Source of the DNA: Zygaena filipendulae
Lineage: Eukaryota > Arthropoda > Insecta > Lepidoptera > Zygaenidae
Assembly: GCA_907165275.2 (NCBI GenBank)
Contig: OU015655.1
Span: 11,978,501-12,042,500, forward strand
DNA length: 64,000 bases
Reading direction: 5' to 3'
Position 1 is the stretch's first letter. Each line of letters opens with the position of its first letter. A program made the translations under genes and the position numbers. Positions 11,333 to 23,700 of the stretch are shown in pieces. Under the pieces are notes generated by a model that saw nothing but the letters and a program-made list of their open reading frames with translations, searched no databases and was not told where the DNA came from.

Positions 11333-14300
11333 ATGATGGTCGGTTATGAGAACAATGAAATATTGACTCCGAACCAGAAGTTGTTCGCCGGTTGCGTGTC
11401 GGGCGTGATGACCAGGTTCATCACACAGCCGCTTGACGTGATCAAACTGAGGACACAATTGCAAAAGAAAACAAACAGGAAATATATGTTTTATAGGATA
11501 ACAAAGAAGATTTTACGCGAGGAGGGCATCACGGCTTTTTGGCACGGACATTTTGTTGGTCAGGTAGGTACGAAGGATTTTGGCGCTATCCGTTCGGGAA
11601 CACAGCTCGGTTGGTTTATAGCAGCGATGCCGCTCCTTATAGGGTCAGAGCCTGTGTACATTGCCGTAGCTAGGGATTTGAACCGACCACAGTCATGTAA
11701 TGAAAGATGTAATTAATGACGCTTAGTTAAACAACTAATAATTTAATTCATTCACACTCATGTTATGGACTTTTGTATCATTGCCTAGGGTGGACAAAAA
11801 AAATTCTAGGGTGACCCTGACCTTGACCCCCGCTAGACTCTTTTTAACTTTTGAGTGTACCACTTTGATTCAGTTTAGAAAAATTGACAAAACGAGTAAC
11901 GGGACATAAAGATAAAAAAAATTCTCTTGATTCCAACTGTCGCGCGTTGTAATTTGGATGTAGGAGGTAAACTATGGAACTACTGAATCGATTTTAAACA
12001 TTCGTGATTCGTTTAAAAAAGTGATATTTATAGAATACTTTGATGAAGAGTTCCAGTGATAGTTCCCAAATTAAAACAAATGGTAGACAACATACGAAGT
12101 AGGCCACAGCTATCAGCGGCGCGAACTGTGGCCAACTTCTTATGTTGTCTACCATTTGTTTTTGCCGTCGCCGCCGCCGCCACCGCCGCCGCCGAGACTG
12201 TGGCGCCGCCCTTAGGGTTTAAGTTAGTTATATATATTCAAATCATGATCAGTTTATTTTTTGTTTTATCCGCAACAGATACATTCGGTACTAGCAGTAA
12301 GCACACAATTTTATGTGTACGAGTTAACTACGCGACAGTTATCTTCAATGGAAATGAACAAACGATACAAGTAAGTACAATATTTTGTTTGCAAAAAATA
12401 ATAATAAATAATTAAGTAAATCAATTACATAGTGGTCGCTGTATGGTTTCATCAGCTCAGTTTAGTGGTTAACGGACCTGACTGCACGCCAAGCGTCAAA
12501 GGTTCGTTGCCCGCGTGAGACTAAACGTTTGTGTATGTATGAATGACCAGTATATTATACAATTTTATACAATTATACCTTATCTTAAACATTTGTTTAC
12601 AAAATTAATAAATAGTATTGTACCTATATGACATATCTGACTTATGTGGTACCTTTAGTGTGGCACAGATCAGTTAGTGCATAAACATTATAAAGAAATC
12701 GTTCTGCTTGTAAAAGTATTTGCTATGAAATATTATAAGGCGTCTGAATAAAACATGTTTGTGAAATTAGTAGACGTTAAAGTGAAACTCAAATAATTGT
12801 ATTCAAAATTATGTGCGGGGCTTTTTGACAACAAATAATTTGACAGCACCTACAAAACATCCGCCATTTACCTACAAGAAGAAGAGTGCAAGAAGCTATA
12901 CATAACCTTTTTTGCCCACACTATTTTATTTCAATCGGCTGATACATTTAGCCATAGCACTAGGAAGCTGTGAAGGGTCGATATTATTTATGAGTGCTGT
13001 CATAATAAATGTAACTTTATTGACGTCAAAAAGAGCCACGATATGGGCCAAATTTGAATAAATGATGTGACTTTTGATTTTTTTGTACTTTTGATTTAAA
13101 ATAATGATGCCAACTCAAACTTTTTTTATTTTTTACGAGGTCAAATAATGCTAATATTATCTAATGTGATGTTTTTCCTGTAGATCATTCATATGCGGTC
13201 TGTTCGCTGGCTGCGCGAGCGCAACTGTAGTGATACCTCTAGAAGTGATCAGAGTCAGGCAAATGATTGTCAATGATCAATACGGGGGTTTGTTGAAGGG
13301 CGCTAAACAAGTTTACAGTTCCGGTGGAATACTTGCTTTCTACGAAGGCCTGAGCGCGTCCCTTTTGCAAGTAATCCACCCTTCAATTAACATCAGATGA
13401 TAGCATGAATAGTTGGTAGTACCAAAAGTAGCTTAGATACCTAGATCTTGCCCTTTTTTAGTTAAAGATATTAACATAGCAAATTCAAATAGTAGATCCA
13501 CTTACCGTTCATGTTTTGTTTAGCTGGCACCTCCCCCTAAACAATATATACCTGCCTAAAAATTTAAAATAAGTATATTTCAGTAGGTATTTAAAATTTA
13601 TATTATTACCAATTTTGTCCAGTTCATATCCTCCGCTGTCCTCCGGGTTTTTACTCGCTGGCTAAATAATTTTCGAGATTTCGTATTTAGTATAGATGTA
13701 AATAATTATTAGAAAGTATATAATACCTACTCGCTGACTCTTGACATACAACACTCGCAAACGTATCTATAATATACAAACGGCTGGCCTTTTTTTAATA
13801 CCAAGAACAGAAAATGCTATACGGTGCTCGCGCATCGGAAATAAGTACCTAGTCTATTAAATAAATAGTTAATGTAATTACAGTTCAATCACAATTTCAT
13901 CTAACATTTTGGAGTGCTTTCAAATACAAAACATCGGCGTTTCTGTTACTGGCATTTTCTATACTAATATTATAAAGAGGAAAGATTTTATTTTTTGTTT
14001 GTTTTTTTTGTTACGCGATTTAACTCAAAAACTACTGGACCCATTTCAAAAATTCATTCACCATTAGAAAGCTACATTATCCTTGAGTAACATAGGCTAT
14101 ATTGTAATCCGGAATTCCGGCGGGATCTCCGAAATTATCGCGGATAAAACCGCGCGGGACAGCCAGTAGTAAAATAAACTGATTTCCGCTTTTGTTGTCA
14201 AAATTGTTTTTTTTTTTCAGATGGGTCCCGCAGCCGGCATCTCATTCACGGTGTTCAGTTTCCTTCAGCCTATACTATTTACTTACTTGACGGATAATTT

Positions 14301-15761
14301 TGACCCACTATTACGCCAGCATGCGACGGGTAAAACGCACAAAGCGGAATTTCTACTTCTATCGAGCACATTGGCCGGGTCTTTAGCGGGATTCTCGTCT
14401 AAATCCATAACTTACCCATTCGACATGGCCAAGCGGAGATTACAAATTGGTGTAGGTAATTTAGTTTGATTTATCAAAATTACAGTCATAATATCAATTG
14501 TAATTCTGGTATTGTATTAATCGATCACTTTTGTGATAAGGGTTTGTACGAGAAATACATAGAAAAGAGATACATACCTAAAAACCAAACAAAACGCATC
14601 AAAGTGGGCATAGTCATAAGCTTATAGCTTAGTGTGGGGTCAAGTAGATCTGTGTTGTGAAGTGTTATTATTATTATTAGCACATTATTTGTGACACTGC
14701 ATACAAATGAACCCATTTAACTTCTTACTACTATTGAAGGCGGCCGGCATGTGTGCACACGAGTAGTGTACGTGTGTGCGTGTGTCGTAGGGTTCTCGAC
14801 GGGCGACGAAGTTGTTAGAGTTCGAAATTCAACACATGCACTAGGCCTGTAGGCTGGCCGCTGCGTTGTGGCGGAGTGTCGCATCTTTACGCAGTAACAG
14901 TTCTTGGCATAGAAGAAGCTTGCCTACATTAAATAAAAAATACCTAAATCGCTACAGTTGTACCTATAATATTTGGAGAGTTCTCTCGATTTCTTCAAGA
15001 TTCCATCATCAGATCGTGATTTCATAAAAATGGGACCAAACAGGAAGCACCAGCTTTCGAATAAAAAAGGATCATCTAAATCGGCTCACGCAGTTGAAAG
15101 TTATGTGATAACAAACATAAAAAAAACATACGCGTTGAATTAAGAACCTTTTTTTTTTGAAGTCGGTTGAAAAGGAAGCCTTGTACTTTGTAGGTATAGA
15201 TACACTTTCAAAATTCTAGATCAGTGGTTTGGACTGTGTTTTGTCTGTATCAGTCAGAATTCACGGTGCCGTATATCTAATACTAGCTATTCCCCGCGGT
15301 TTCACCCGCGTTAATTTCGGAGTTCCCGCGGGAATCCCGGATTACAATATAGCCCATGTTACTCAGGGATAATGTAGCTTTCTAATGGTAAAATAATTTT
15401 TGAAATCAGTCCAGTAGTTTTTGTGTTAAATCGTAACAAACAAACAAACAAAAAATCAAATCTTTCATCTTTATAATATTAGTATCGATTTACAATAAAC
15501 CTATTTAGAATATTAATTATTATATCATATTTGCAGAGTCACAAAGAAGACCTTCAATACCAAATTCCTAGCAGCTCCAAAAATTTGGCCAGTTGTAATA
15601 AACTGGTGCAATGCTTGACGGATGCCTTCAAGAAACATGGCGTCAAGGGACTCTTCCAAGGGTGGAAAGTGACTGTTTATAAAGCTCAACTAACAAGCAT
15701 TGTAGCCTTCACTACATACGAAATGATATGTTATACTATAAGGGAATTAAATTTGAATTAA
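11333..15761 (+). CDS. SLC25A19: Mitochondrial carrier, probable thiamine pyrophosphate transporter
   Basis: Inner-membrane SLC25 carrier, likely importing thiamine pyrophosphate into the matrix. Exons 11333-11563, 12279-12370, 13184-13370, 14221-14451 and 15537-15761; phases 0, 2, 0, 0 all agree; 321 residues, the family's normal length. The three tandem carrier repeats each show the signature: PLDVIK (about 33-38), PLEVIR (126-131) and PFDMAKRRLQ (236-245). The third motif followed by RRLQIG, the N-terminal MVGY...LTPNQK and FWHGH fit the TPP carriers better than other SLC25 members. Translation could start at either of two adjacent ATGs (11333, 11336). An ATTAAA lies just past the stop, near 15770. 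Introns hold a hairpin (12074), a SINE (12440) and Lep1 elements close before exons 4 and 5. The carrier fold is certain; the substrate is inferred. Confidence 0.88.
12074..12161. repeat. Near-perfect 36-bp hairpin in carrier intron 1
   Basis: Arm 12074-12109 pairs with 12126-12161 with only two mismatches around a 16-base loop. The first 21 positions (AAACAAATGGTAGACAACAT and one more) are perfectly complementary. A CCG/GCC trinucleotide run follows at 12165-12195. Confidence 0.9.
12440..12700 (+). mobile_element. tRNA-like SINE (second type)
   Basis: A-box-like TCAGTTTAGTGGTTAACGG at 12456 and B-box-like GGTTCGTTGCC at 12500, followed by an AT-rich body. Too diverged from a cloverleaf to be a tRNA gene. 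The right end is uncertain. Confidence 0.5.
13959..14169 (+). mobile_element. Lep1-like Helitron just upstream of carrier exon 4
   Basis: Subfamily with GAGTAACATAGGCTAT. Runs from TACTAATATTATAAAGAGG to GCGCGGGACAGCCAG, ending about 50 bases before the exon 4 acceptor. Inverted relative to the copy at 15283. Confidence 0.85.
14575..14690 (+). mobile_element. SINE 3' fragment
   Basis: AAGCTTATAGCTTAGTGTGG through AGATCTGTGTTGTGAAGTG and an ATT run, matching the tails at 6530 and 38641. Confidence 0.6.
14961..15175 (+). repeat. Interspersed repeat (CCATCATCAGATC family)
   Basis: TATAATATTTGGAGAG, CCATCATCAGATCGTGAT and the terminal TTTTTGAAGTCGGTTGAAAA recur at 38110-38330, 51295-51520 and 53693-53722. 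Probably the 3' part of a non-LTR retroelement. Confidence 0.55.
15283..15486 (-). mobile_element. Lep1-like Helitron just upstream of carrier exon 5
   Basis: CTAGCTATTCCCCGCGGTTT through CCCATGTTACTCAGGG to TTTATAATATTAGTA; same subfamily as 13959-14169 but in the opposite orientation, ending 50 bases before the exon 5 acceptor. Confidence 0.85.
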
Positions 15762-15875
15762 TTGAAGATAATTAAACAAATGATGGTTTTTTTTTTATTC
15801 ATGTGTCGCTGTGAAGAAAACTACTTATTTAAAGTAGATACGAGTATACTTACTGTCGGGCGTTCTTTATATTCT

Positions 15876-16210
15876 AATAGCTGTGCCCCGCTGTAATTTA
15901 GAAGATTCCGCGGGAATTCCGGGATAAAAAGTACCCTATGTCCGTCTCTGTACCCCTGACAACGTGCATGTCAAATTTCATCCAAATCCGTTCAACCGTT
16001 TTTGCGTGATTGAAAAACAAACATCGAAACATCCACACTTTCACATTTATAAAATTAGTAGGATTAGCGGTTTCCCGCGGTTTTACCCGCGGTAATTTCT
16101 GAGTTCCCGCGGGGATTCCGGGTCACAATAGCCCTATGACACCCACAAATAACGCAGCTTTCTATTGGCAAAATAATTTTCCAAAACCGTTCAGCTTTAG
16201 GTATGGATAT
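15876..16210 (-). mobile_element. Two adjoining Lep1-like Helitrons
   Basis: First copy 15876-16063 (AGCTGTGCCCCGC to AAAATTAGTAGGA). The second starts directly at 16064 (GCGGTTTCCCGCGG) and loses similarity near 16210. Lies just past the carrier gene. Confidence 0.75.
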
Positions 16211-16810
16211 GTGTATCGTGGATTTATTAATTGAATAAATCAATATTATAGATTTTTTTAACGTAACCCCTCGTGTCATATTATAGGTAATCGAGTTCAT
16301 TAACATTTCATCTCATCATTTCATTAGAAAGACTATGAAATATGAGGCACAGATTAGTCTATTCTTAGCTCCAATTACCACTCAAAATAAAATATTTGGA
16401 TAAATGAAAAACATTCGTTTACTGCTGAGATTATCCTTAACAAACATAACCTCACAGCAATCGGGTACACAAATAATACAACAGCTTTTTATATTTGTAG
16501 AAAACAATTACACACCGTTTATTATTTTTTTCTTTGGTCCTTACTGTTTACGTGGTACAACAATTTTCTATAGTACTATGTTTTATAACATGGTAACTTT
16601 AATGAATCACAACACTGCTGATGACAGGCGGTGATCATCCGGCTTGTCCTCAGTCGTTTGATGACGTCGATGATGATGCGGTATTTATTATACTTATACT
16701 TATTTGATACTGTGGACAAAAACATAACTGTCATAAATATAAACGTTTATCAAAAAGAATGAATTCATCAATAGGCATGAGCCGGGGTATGAAAATCTTT
16801 CGCCCGAATT

Positions 16811-17040
16811 AGTCCGTCAGCTAGATAGTAAACAATATTAGCAGAGCCGTATTTTTTGTTTTTTCAAATTATTGATGAAACGCAATAAAATTGATTAGTG
16901 GGGCTCGTGACGTCACAACTAAGTATAAGTGAATCAAGGCGTGACGTCACGCGAAATTTAGACTCAATATGTATCGTCGTTGTTTTTTGATTACTTACGT
17001 CGATAAAGGAAAAATACCTGTTCAATAAATATGTTACTGA
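16811..17040 (+). mobile_element. TGACGTCA-bearing MITE, copy a
   Basis: Begins AGTCCGTCAGCTAG and includes GGGGCTCGTGACGTCAC and CGCGAAATTTAGACTCAAT. Two perfect TGACGTCA octamers at 16908-16915 and 16942-16949. The right end is eroded. Confidence 0.75.
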
Positions 17041-17528
17041 TGTTTTAAAAGATTCCAATTCTCGTAAGACAAAAAATATGCAAAGAATTCAGATAGTCAC
17101 ACCTGTGACTTCTATACGAGTATAATTGCCAATAAAAGCTATAATGTCACTTGTTTTGAACCAGCTGATGGTTCTCGTTGCATAACAAGAGTGCAAGTAC
17201 AGTAATCTGTAAACGTTTCGGAGTTAACACACCGTGGCATTCACATAAACTAGTTATACAACGTAATGTAAAACCAAGAGCATTCTAGACTTCCTCCTTT
17301 TATAGCTGGCTTAGTTTCTTTATAATGAGGAAAGTGAATTTGAATTGTAATGACGAATTAGCAAAATTTAATTTGCTTTTGTAATAGAACTTGTGGGATT
17401 TGTAATTCTTTGTTGAATTAGTTATATTGTTTTTAAATCATACAATTTGGTTTAGCGTTATAAAGACGTTCATCAAATTTAGTAGGTACATATAGTTACT
17501 TTAAGTTCAGGTATAGAACATGATAGTA

Positions 17529-17679
17529 CTGTTCCTGTGGGAATTCCGAAACGGTTCGACCGCTTTTGACGGGACTTTCGCTGCTAATTAGCTGATGTTA
17601 TTAGGAGTAAATTGGGCTACTTCAGAGTTACTGTGGGGATCCCGAAACTCACGCGATGAACCGCTGGGCACAGCTAGTT
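17529..17679 (+). mobile_element. Lep1-like fragment (AGCTGATG subfamily)
   Basis: Contains GCTAATTAGCTGATGTTAT and ends GGGCACAGCTAG. Relatives at 44660, 52435 and 56643. Confidence 0.55.
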
Positions 17680-17738
17680 ATTAAAATAAAACCACAGCCC
17701 ATGGTCTCACCTTAAAACTACTTAAAACATTGCACCAA

Positions 17739-20689
17739 TCAGTTCCAGCCGTGCGATAGCGCCTCGCTCTCCCATCCGTGGTGTTCCTCTTTGTGAACAT
17801 GGACTGGCACGATCTTCTCCACTTCCACGTGTTTGATCACCGGGTACGGCACGTGCTGCACCACCGGCACCGGCACGTGCTTGTAGATGGGCACCTCCTT
17901 CACCACTTGCACCTCTTTCACCACCGGCACGTGGACGGGCACGTGCACTTTGGACACGTGGTGGTGGTGGATCGTGTGCACCTTGTACGGGACGTGGATG
18001 GTCACGTGTTTGCTGGAAAGGAAATGTTTTTTTTTTATTTTAATCAGGCCAGACATTTGACCACACCTCAACTGATGTTAAGTGGTGGTGTGGTCGAAGA
18101 TTGTAAACATTTCTACCGTGGAATGGGAACAGCCTTGCAAGTGAGACTTTTTCCTTGGGTAGAATGTTGTGGTCGTAATATTCGAGCCCTAGTTCGGGGA
18201 GACCTTAAGAACCTATGTTGAAGCTAGAAGATGTCGGCATTTCCCACCAATTCAAAAACCCAAAAACTTACCGTAGCTTTCTTAATCTGTGGTAATAGGG
18301 ATGTTGACGACTTTTGAAAATCAAAATTCTAATTGGTCCGTCAGTTAGAAAATAAAAAAATAATGAACACGTATTTTTTGCTTTTTCAAATTAATGAAAA
18401 TATCCATAGATATAGCGCATTAAAGTTTAGAGGGTGGGGGCGCGCTATAAGCCCCCATACAAACTGCACCGTATAGTGACGACGCGAAATTCAACTCAAT
18501 GAATCGCCGTTATTTTTTGATCAAGTATAAAAAAAAATTAGTCAACTAGTTTGTATTAAATGTGTGAAAGGAAGAAAAAGGTTTCTTGAGCATTAAGTTT
18601 TGGTCCCAGTGAAGAGTTTAACCTTTACTAAGCCTTCTTTGATCACATTAACACGGCCTTGACGTTATATTACCATCTCTTTTGATCTCTGATTTGCGCC
18701 CATTTATATCACTCGTGCGAGTAAAACCCAAAACGTTAATTATAGTCTCATATAGAAAGAAAGAAAGAAAGATTTATTCAAGCAAGAGGAGACTTATGTG
18801 AAAGCTTTTTTCTATTTCCTATAACGATTTACTAGAGAAAGTGTGTAATTTGTAGCTAGGTTACATGATTTGTTTTTCGTTTGTAAAGTCAACGGCTAAT
18901 CGCGTACCGTGCATTGTAATCGTGAATACACGAGACGTACCTACATATATTAAAGAAAAGCGAAATACCACTCACTCATTCACCAAGTGATCACAAACGA
19001 AAGTGAAAATCCTGGGGAATAGATGGCAGGTAAGAAAGAGTTCATGCCGGTGTTTCTATGGAAGTTCAGCAGTCGCATTGTTGAAATTGGCTACTTGACT
19101 AAAGTTTTTTTTAGTCCGTCGTGTAGATTAATAAAAAATATTGGACACGTATTTTTTCTTTTTTTTACGTAATCCCAAAAATAACGGCGATAAGTACTTT
19201 AAGTGGAAATTTCGCGTGACGTCACAACCCGGTGCAGTTTATACCGAATAATAACGTCACGAGCCCCCCACCCTAAACTTTACGCGCTTTATCTATGTTT
19301 ATTTTTATTAATTTGAAAAAGTAAAAAATACGTGTCTATTATTTTTTTATTTTCTAACTGACGGACTAAATATAATTTTGATTTTCATACCCCGGAAGCG
19401 GAAAATACCATTGCGGTAAACAACTAGTGTGATAATAACTATTAATTTCAAAATGTTATTCTTGATTTTCATTTGTGTTGTTCTGTTTGTTAATTTGTGT
19501 TGCGTGTGTCATTTTGCTTAAATAAACGTTTCTTTCTTTCTTTCTTTCTAATATAATTTATTTCTCGTACTATAACCGGTTATATTGCAAGTCAACGCGA
19601 CTTTGATCTGGGGTAGGTAGAGAAGCAAATGTAGAAGGTATCGAGTTGGAGGTAATGACACAATATGACCATTGGATAACGTAAGGTAGGTATTACAGTT
19701 AGGTTTATGTCATTACATAAACTGACAGGCCACTAGTCCGTCTGTGCGTCATTAATAAAATATACCGGACGAAAGCAATAGCCTTTCACTGTTGCATTGA
19801 TATCAAAAAGCTGGATACGGCAACGAATCTACTATCTTTAAACGATCAATTGTTGTATATATATCTAGATACCTCAGAAACGGCTCCAACTATTTTCATG
19901 AAATTTAGTATGCAGGGAGTTTCGGGGGCGATTAATCGATCTAGCTAGGTTTCATTTTTAGAAAACGTCGTTTTATCCGTGTTTTCAGGCAATGAAAAAT
20001 GAGTGTTTGTTTTTCTACGTAAGAACAGATGGCGCTATACACAATGAGCGACGCTCGGTGGCCCAGATATTGCAATGTAAAACGATTCATGTTTTACGAA
20101 CAAACAATACATAATTAGGGAATCGGATTTATGTGAAAGTTTGTTATTTTGGATGTATGGCGTAATCTCTGGAACTACTGGATTGATATTAAAATGTCTT
20201 TCACTGGCAGGAAGGTACAGTATCCACGTTTGAGTTCCCGCGGGGGTCACAAATAAATCGGATTATAATTTACAACTTCGCGCTCATTATCTGAGATGCC
20301 GTCAAACGTAATAAGGTTATATTTACTTTAGCAAGTAAATTAGCTATTACAGCTTAGCCGCCACAGCTATCTTTATGAACGGACGATAACTTCACTTTTT
20401 CTAATATAGTATTATATCTGCAGTGCTGCAATCTGCAGCGGTGCGCTCCCTTCACACGCGCCTTGCATGCGGTCAATAGAGTAGCGGTTGCAATCGATAT
20501 TTTTATCGCACCTTTGAGTGAGCTCACGAGAGTAGCATTGGGTATTATATGTTATGGAGATGCCGATTGAGGTATGGGGTATAATCAAGGCGTATAATAA
20601 ATTGTCTATTTCATGTCTGTAGATATATCTAGCTGTAACCGCAATCGCATTAGGATATATACCTGTAATGATTGTAGTTTTTGGTTGAA

Positions 20690-20720
<31 letters not shown>

Positions 20721-23700
20721 ATATTATCTGTGACATTGTTAAATTAAGTATCTATACATATAAAATGCTTTGTCCTGAATGACTGATGGATTAACGCACA
20801 GCCTAAACCGCTGATCTTAAAGACCTGAGACTTGGAGGGTGTGTTCGTTATATGACGTAGGCATCCGATAAATAAGGATTTTGGAAAATTCAACCCCTAA
20901 GGATGAAAACGGGTTGCAAGTTTTGTATGGAACAATTCCGCGGGAACTTCGAAATTATCGCGGGTGAAACCGCGTGGGACAGCTAGTACTTACATATAAT
21001 TGTAGGCCCTAATTAAGTGTAAGGATTTAGAAATATGATTTAGATTTTTATCAAACTCTTTCGTATTTCTAGCAACTCTACATCTACGCAATGGATAATG
21101 GTGATTTCTGTTTGTTAAATAAACTATAGTGAGTGACGTATGCATTACGAATTGCGAGGGAGAACTGCAATTGACATGCGCATACGTATAAGTAGGTATT
21201 ACGTACATTACGCAAAATTACTATCAATTTTTTCAACTAGCTGTATGAACCACAGAATAGATAGAAGGGACATGGACATAAACTCTGTTTAGCATGGAAA
21301 AAAATGAAAACCTGCAGTGTCGCCGGGTGATTTTCGAACAGAAAACTATTCATCACGCACAAAAACATTCATTTACTTAACGAAATGTTGTAAAAATTCA
21401 CCTTTCTGGAAGTTTTATGGAAAAGTAGCTGTGCCCCGCGGTTTCAGCCGCGGTAATTTCGGAGTTCCCGCGGGAATTCCGTGATAAGAAGTACTCTATG
21501 TCCTTCTCTGTACCCCTGACAACGTGCATGCCAAATTTTATCCAAATCCGTTCAGAAGTTTTTGCGTGATTGAGTAACAAACATCCACACTTTCACATTT
21601 ATAATAATAATAGGATGTACTTGGGATGCCAGCAAAAGACGTTTTTGGAAAGTTAGAGCATTCGCTCTAACAGTCTTTGCGACCGTGGCGCGCCTACATG
21701 TCGTCTCTAATTTTTTTATTCTCTCTGTGGTATGAACGTACATATTTCGTCTCGCTCATTATATCCAAAGTCAAAGTACATACAATATATTCTACTAATG
21801 TTTGTTCCCGATATTCTTGAAGAAGACTGTTAATAAATAATTATATCATACCTCGTTAGGTACTAAAACTAATAAATTTAAATGCCGGTAGGTACGTAAG
21901 AAAGGAATTAAGTTTAAAAATTAATCATCAAAGTTAATCACGAATTAGTCTAGATTATACGGCATACATACAAAAGTATAGTGATTGCACTCTCGTTGCG
22001 TAGGTACCCAATTTACAAAACTCGGTCAGTATTTCTGTGATAATCGAAACGCGGAACCTAAGAACTATACCTACTATTAAATGATAACAGACGCATGCGT
22101 TATGAGCTTATGACCCTAATAGTTTTATAATACCATATAGTTTTCAACAATATATTATATTATGTACTTATTACGTATTTTCACACAAGACTTCTCTTGC
22201 TAAGCCTACGGAACTCTAAAAAGAGTTTTATTTTAAATCGTACTATCATACTAATCATACTATTGATGCTTTGTATCAACATTTCAATCATGGAATTTGT
22301 TGAACTAATGAAACTCTAACGGCCGCCCTCAGAGTCGTTTTAATAATTACTTTATTTTAAGTAAAGATTTTCAACACAAAATTGCCGCAATCAGAGACGT
22401 TCTTTAAATTAATGTTAATTGGCATTTGGCTAATAAAGTGAAATCCAGTTAAATTCCAGTTAACATTGATTTTATGAACGTCTCTGAGTGCGGCCGTCAA
22501 AGAATCAAACCCGCGGCTCATGGCTGCTAAACGCTTAGGTATGCTAACCGTTAAACCTTTGGCGCTTTGTTATCTGGTAGGATTTGGCACTGTTTCCATA
22601 TCGTGTCAGTGTGTCATATGAATTCAATATTCGATCGAAATATTTTTCGCATGTTGTAGGTAAATTAGTCATTCAGAGACCACGAATCGCTATTAGCTCA
22701 TAATTTGGTAACCGATGCGTTTATGAAACGGAATAAGCCGCTAGCGAAGCTAGTTATGAGGAAACTAAGAAATACGAGTAGTGAGTAACATAATATCTCA
22801 AGTCTCGACACATCTGAACAGGAAGAGGCAAGCGATTGCGTAATAATCGTTCATTCGATGCCCGACGGTTCTAGTTAAAATTACCTTTTTTCAATCTTTG
22901 ATCCTAATAGTTTACTCATACAATTTTAAATTGAGCTTACGATCGTTGATACTAAAGTATGATTTGTGTTATTATTCTCCAGAAATGAAAAGAGCGAAAA
23001 AAGCTCATATTAATTGCGCCAAATTACTCACATTTCAAATAAATCTCATAATAGTGATGTTTTATAAACCTATTTTTTTTACTGCAATCGTTATGATTCG
23101 GCCTTGGCTATACTCTTACGTTACGAGTCTGTTATTGCTTAGTTTTTTGCTCCATTATTTTTATTACAACCTACTTTTTTAAAGAGTATGAATGAATTCA
23201 TTGCTCCTCTTATTGTAAATGATAAAAGCGGTGGTTTATTGTGGGATCTTTTGTTCTCTTTGGTTCTTTACGTTCTCTGAGTGGCAAAGAACTTGACACT
23301 TCTGCATGTGCAATATGTTTAGTAATAATTTGTTTATTATAGTTTCAGGTCGATGTTTACAAGTTTCTAGATTAACTGGAGCCATTAACTTAGTTTAGTT
23401 TTGTTGTAACAAAATGCTACTCACTGTCCGCCTCCTCCGGGTGTCGGTGATGCAACGGCGGCGGCAACAACCATCGTGATAAGCTGGGAATACAATAAAG
23501 AATAATTCATAATAATTATGTATCGATCTAAAATATATCATAAACAGATTCGATTTATTCGCCTTATTCAACTTAGTATTTATAAAACAACCGATGTCTG
23601 TTCCATGATGCGATATTATGTAAAATTGCACATCACTTGCGTTTGATTTTTAACACTGTTTCTTTATTTGAAATTTGAATTGATTCTTTCTTTATGACAA

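Noticed and set aside
17778..18221. 147-codon plus-strand open frame, His/Val-rich
   Set aside because: It is the antisense mirror of the body exon of the cuticle-like gene; the minus-strand reading has splice sites, matching phase and a signal peptide.
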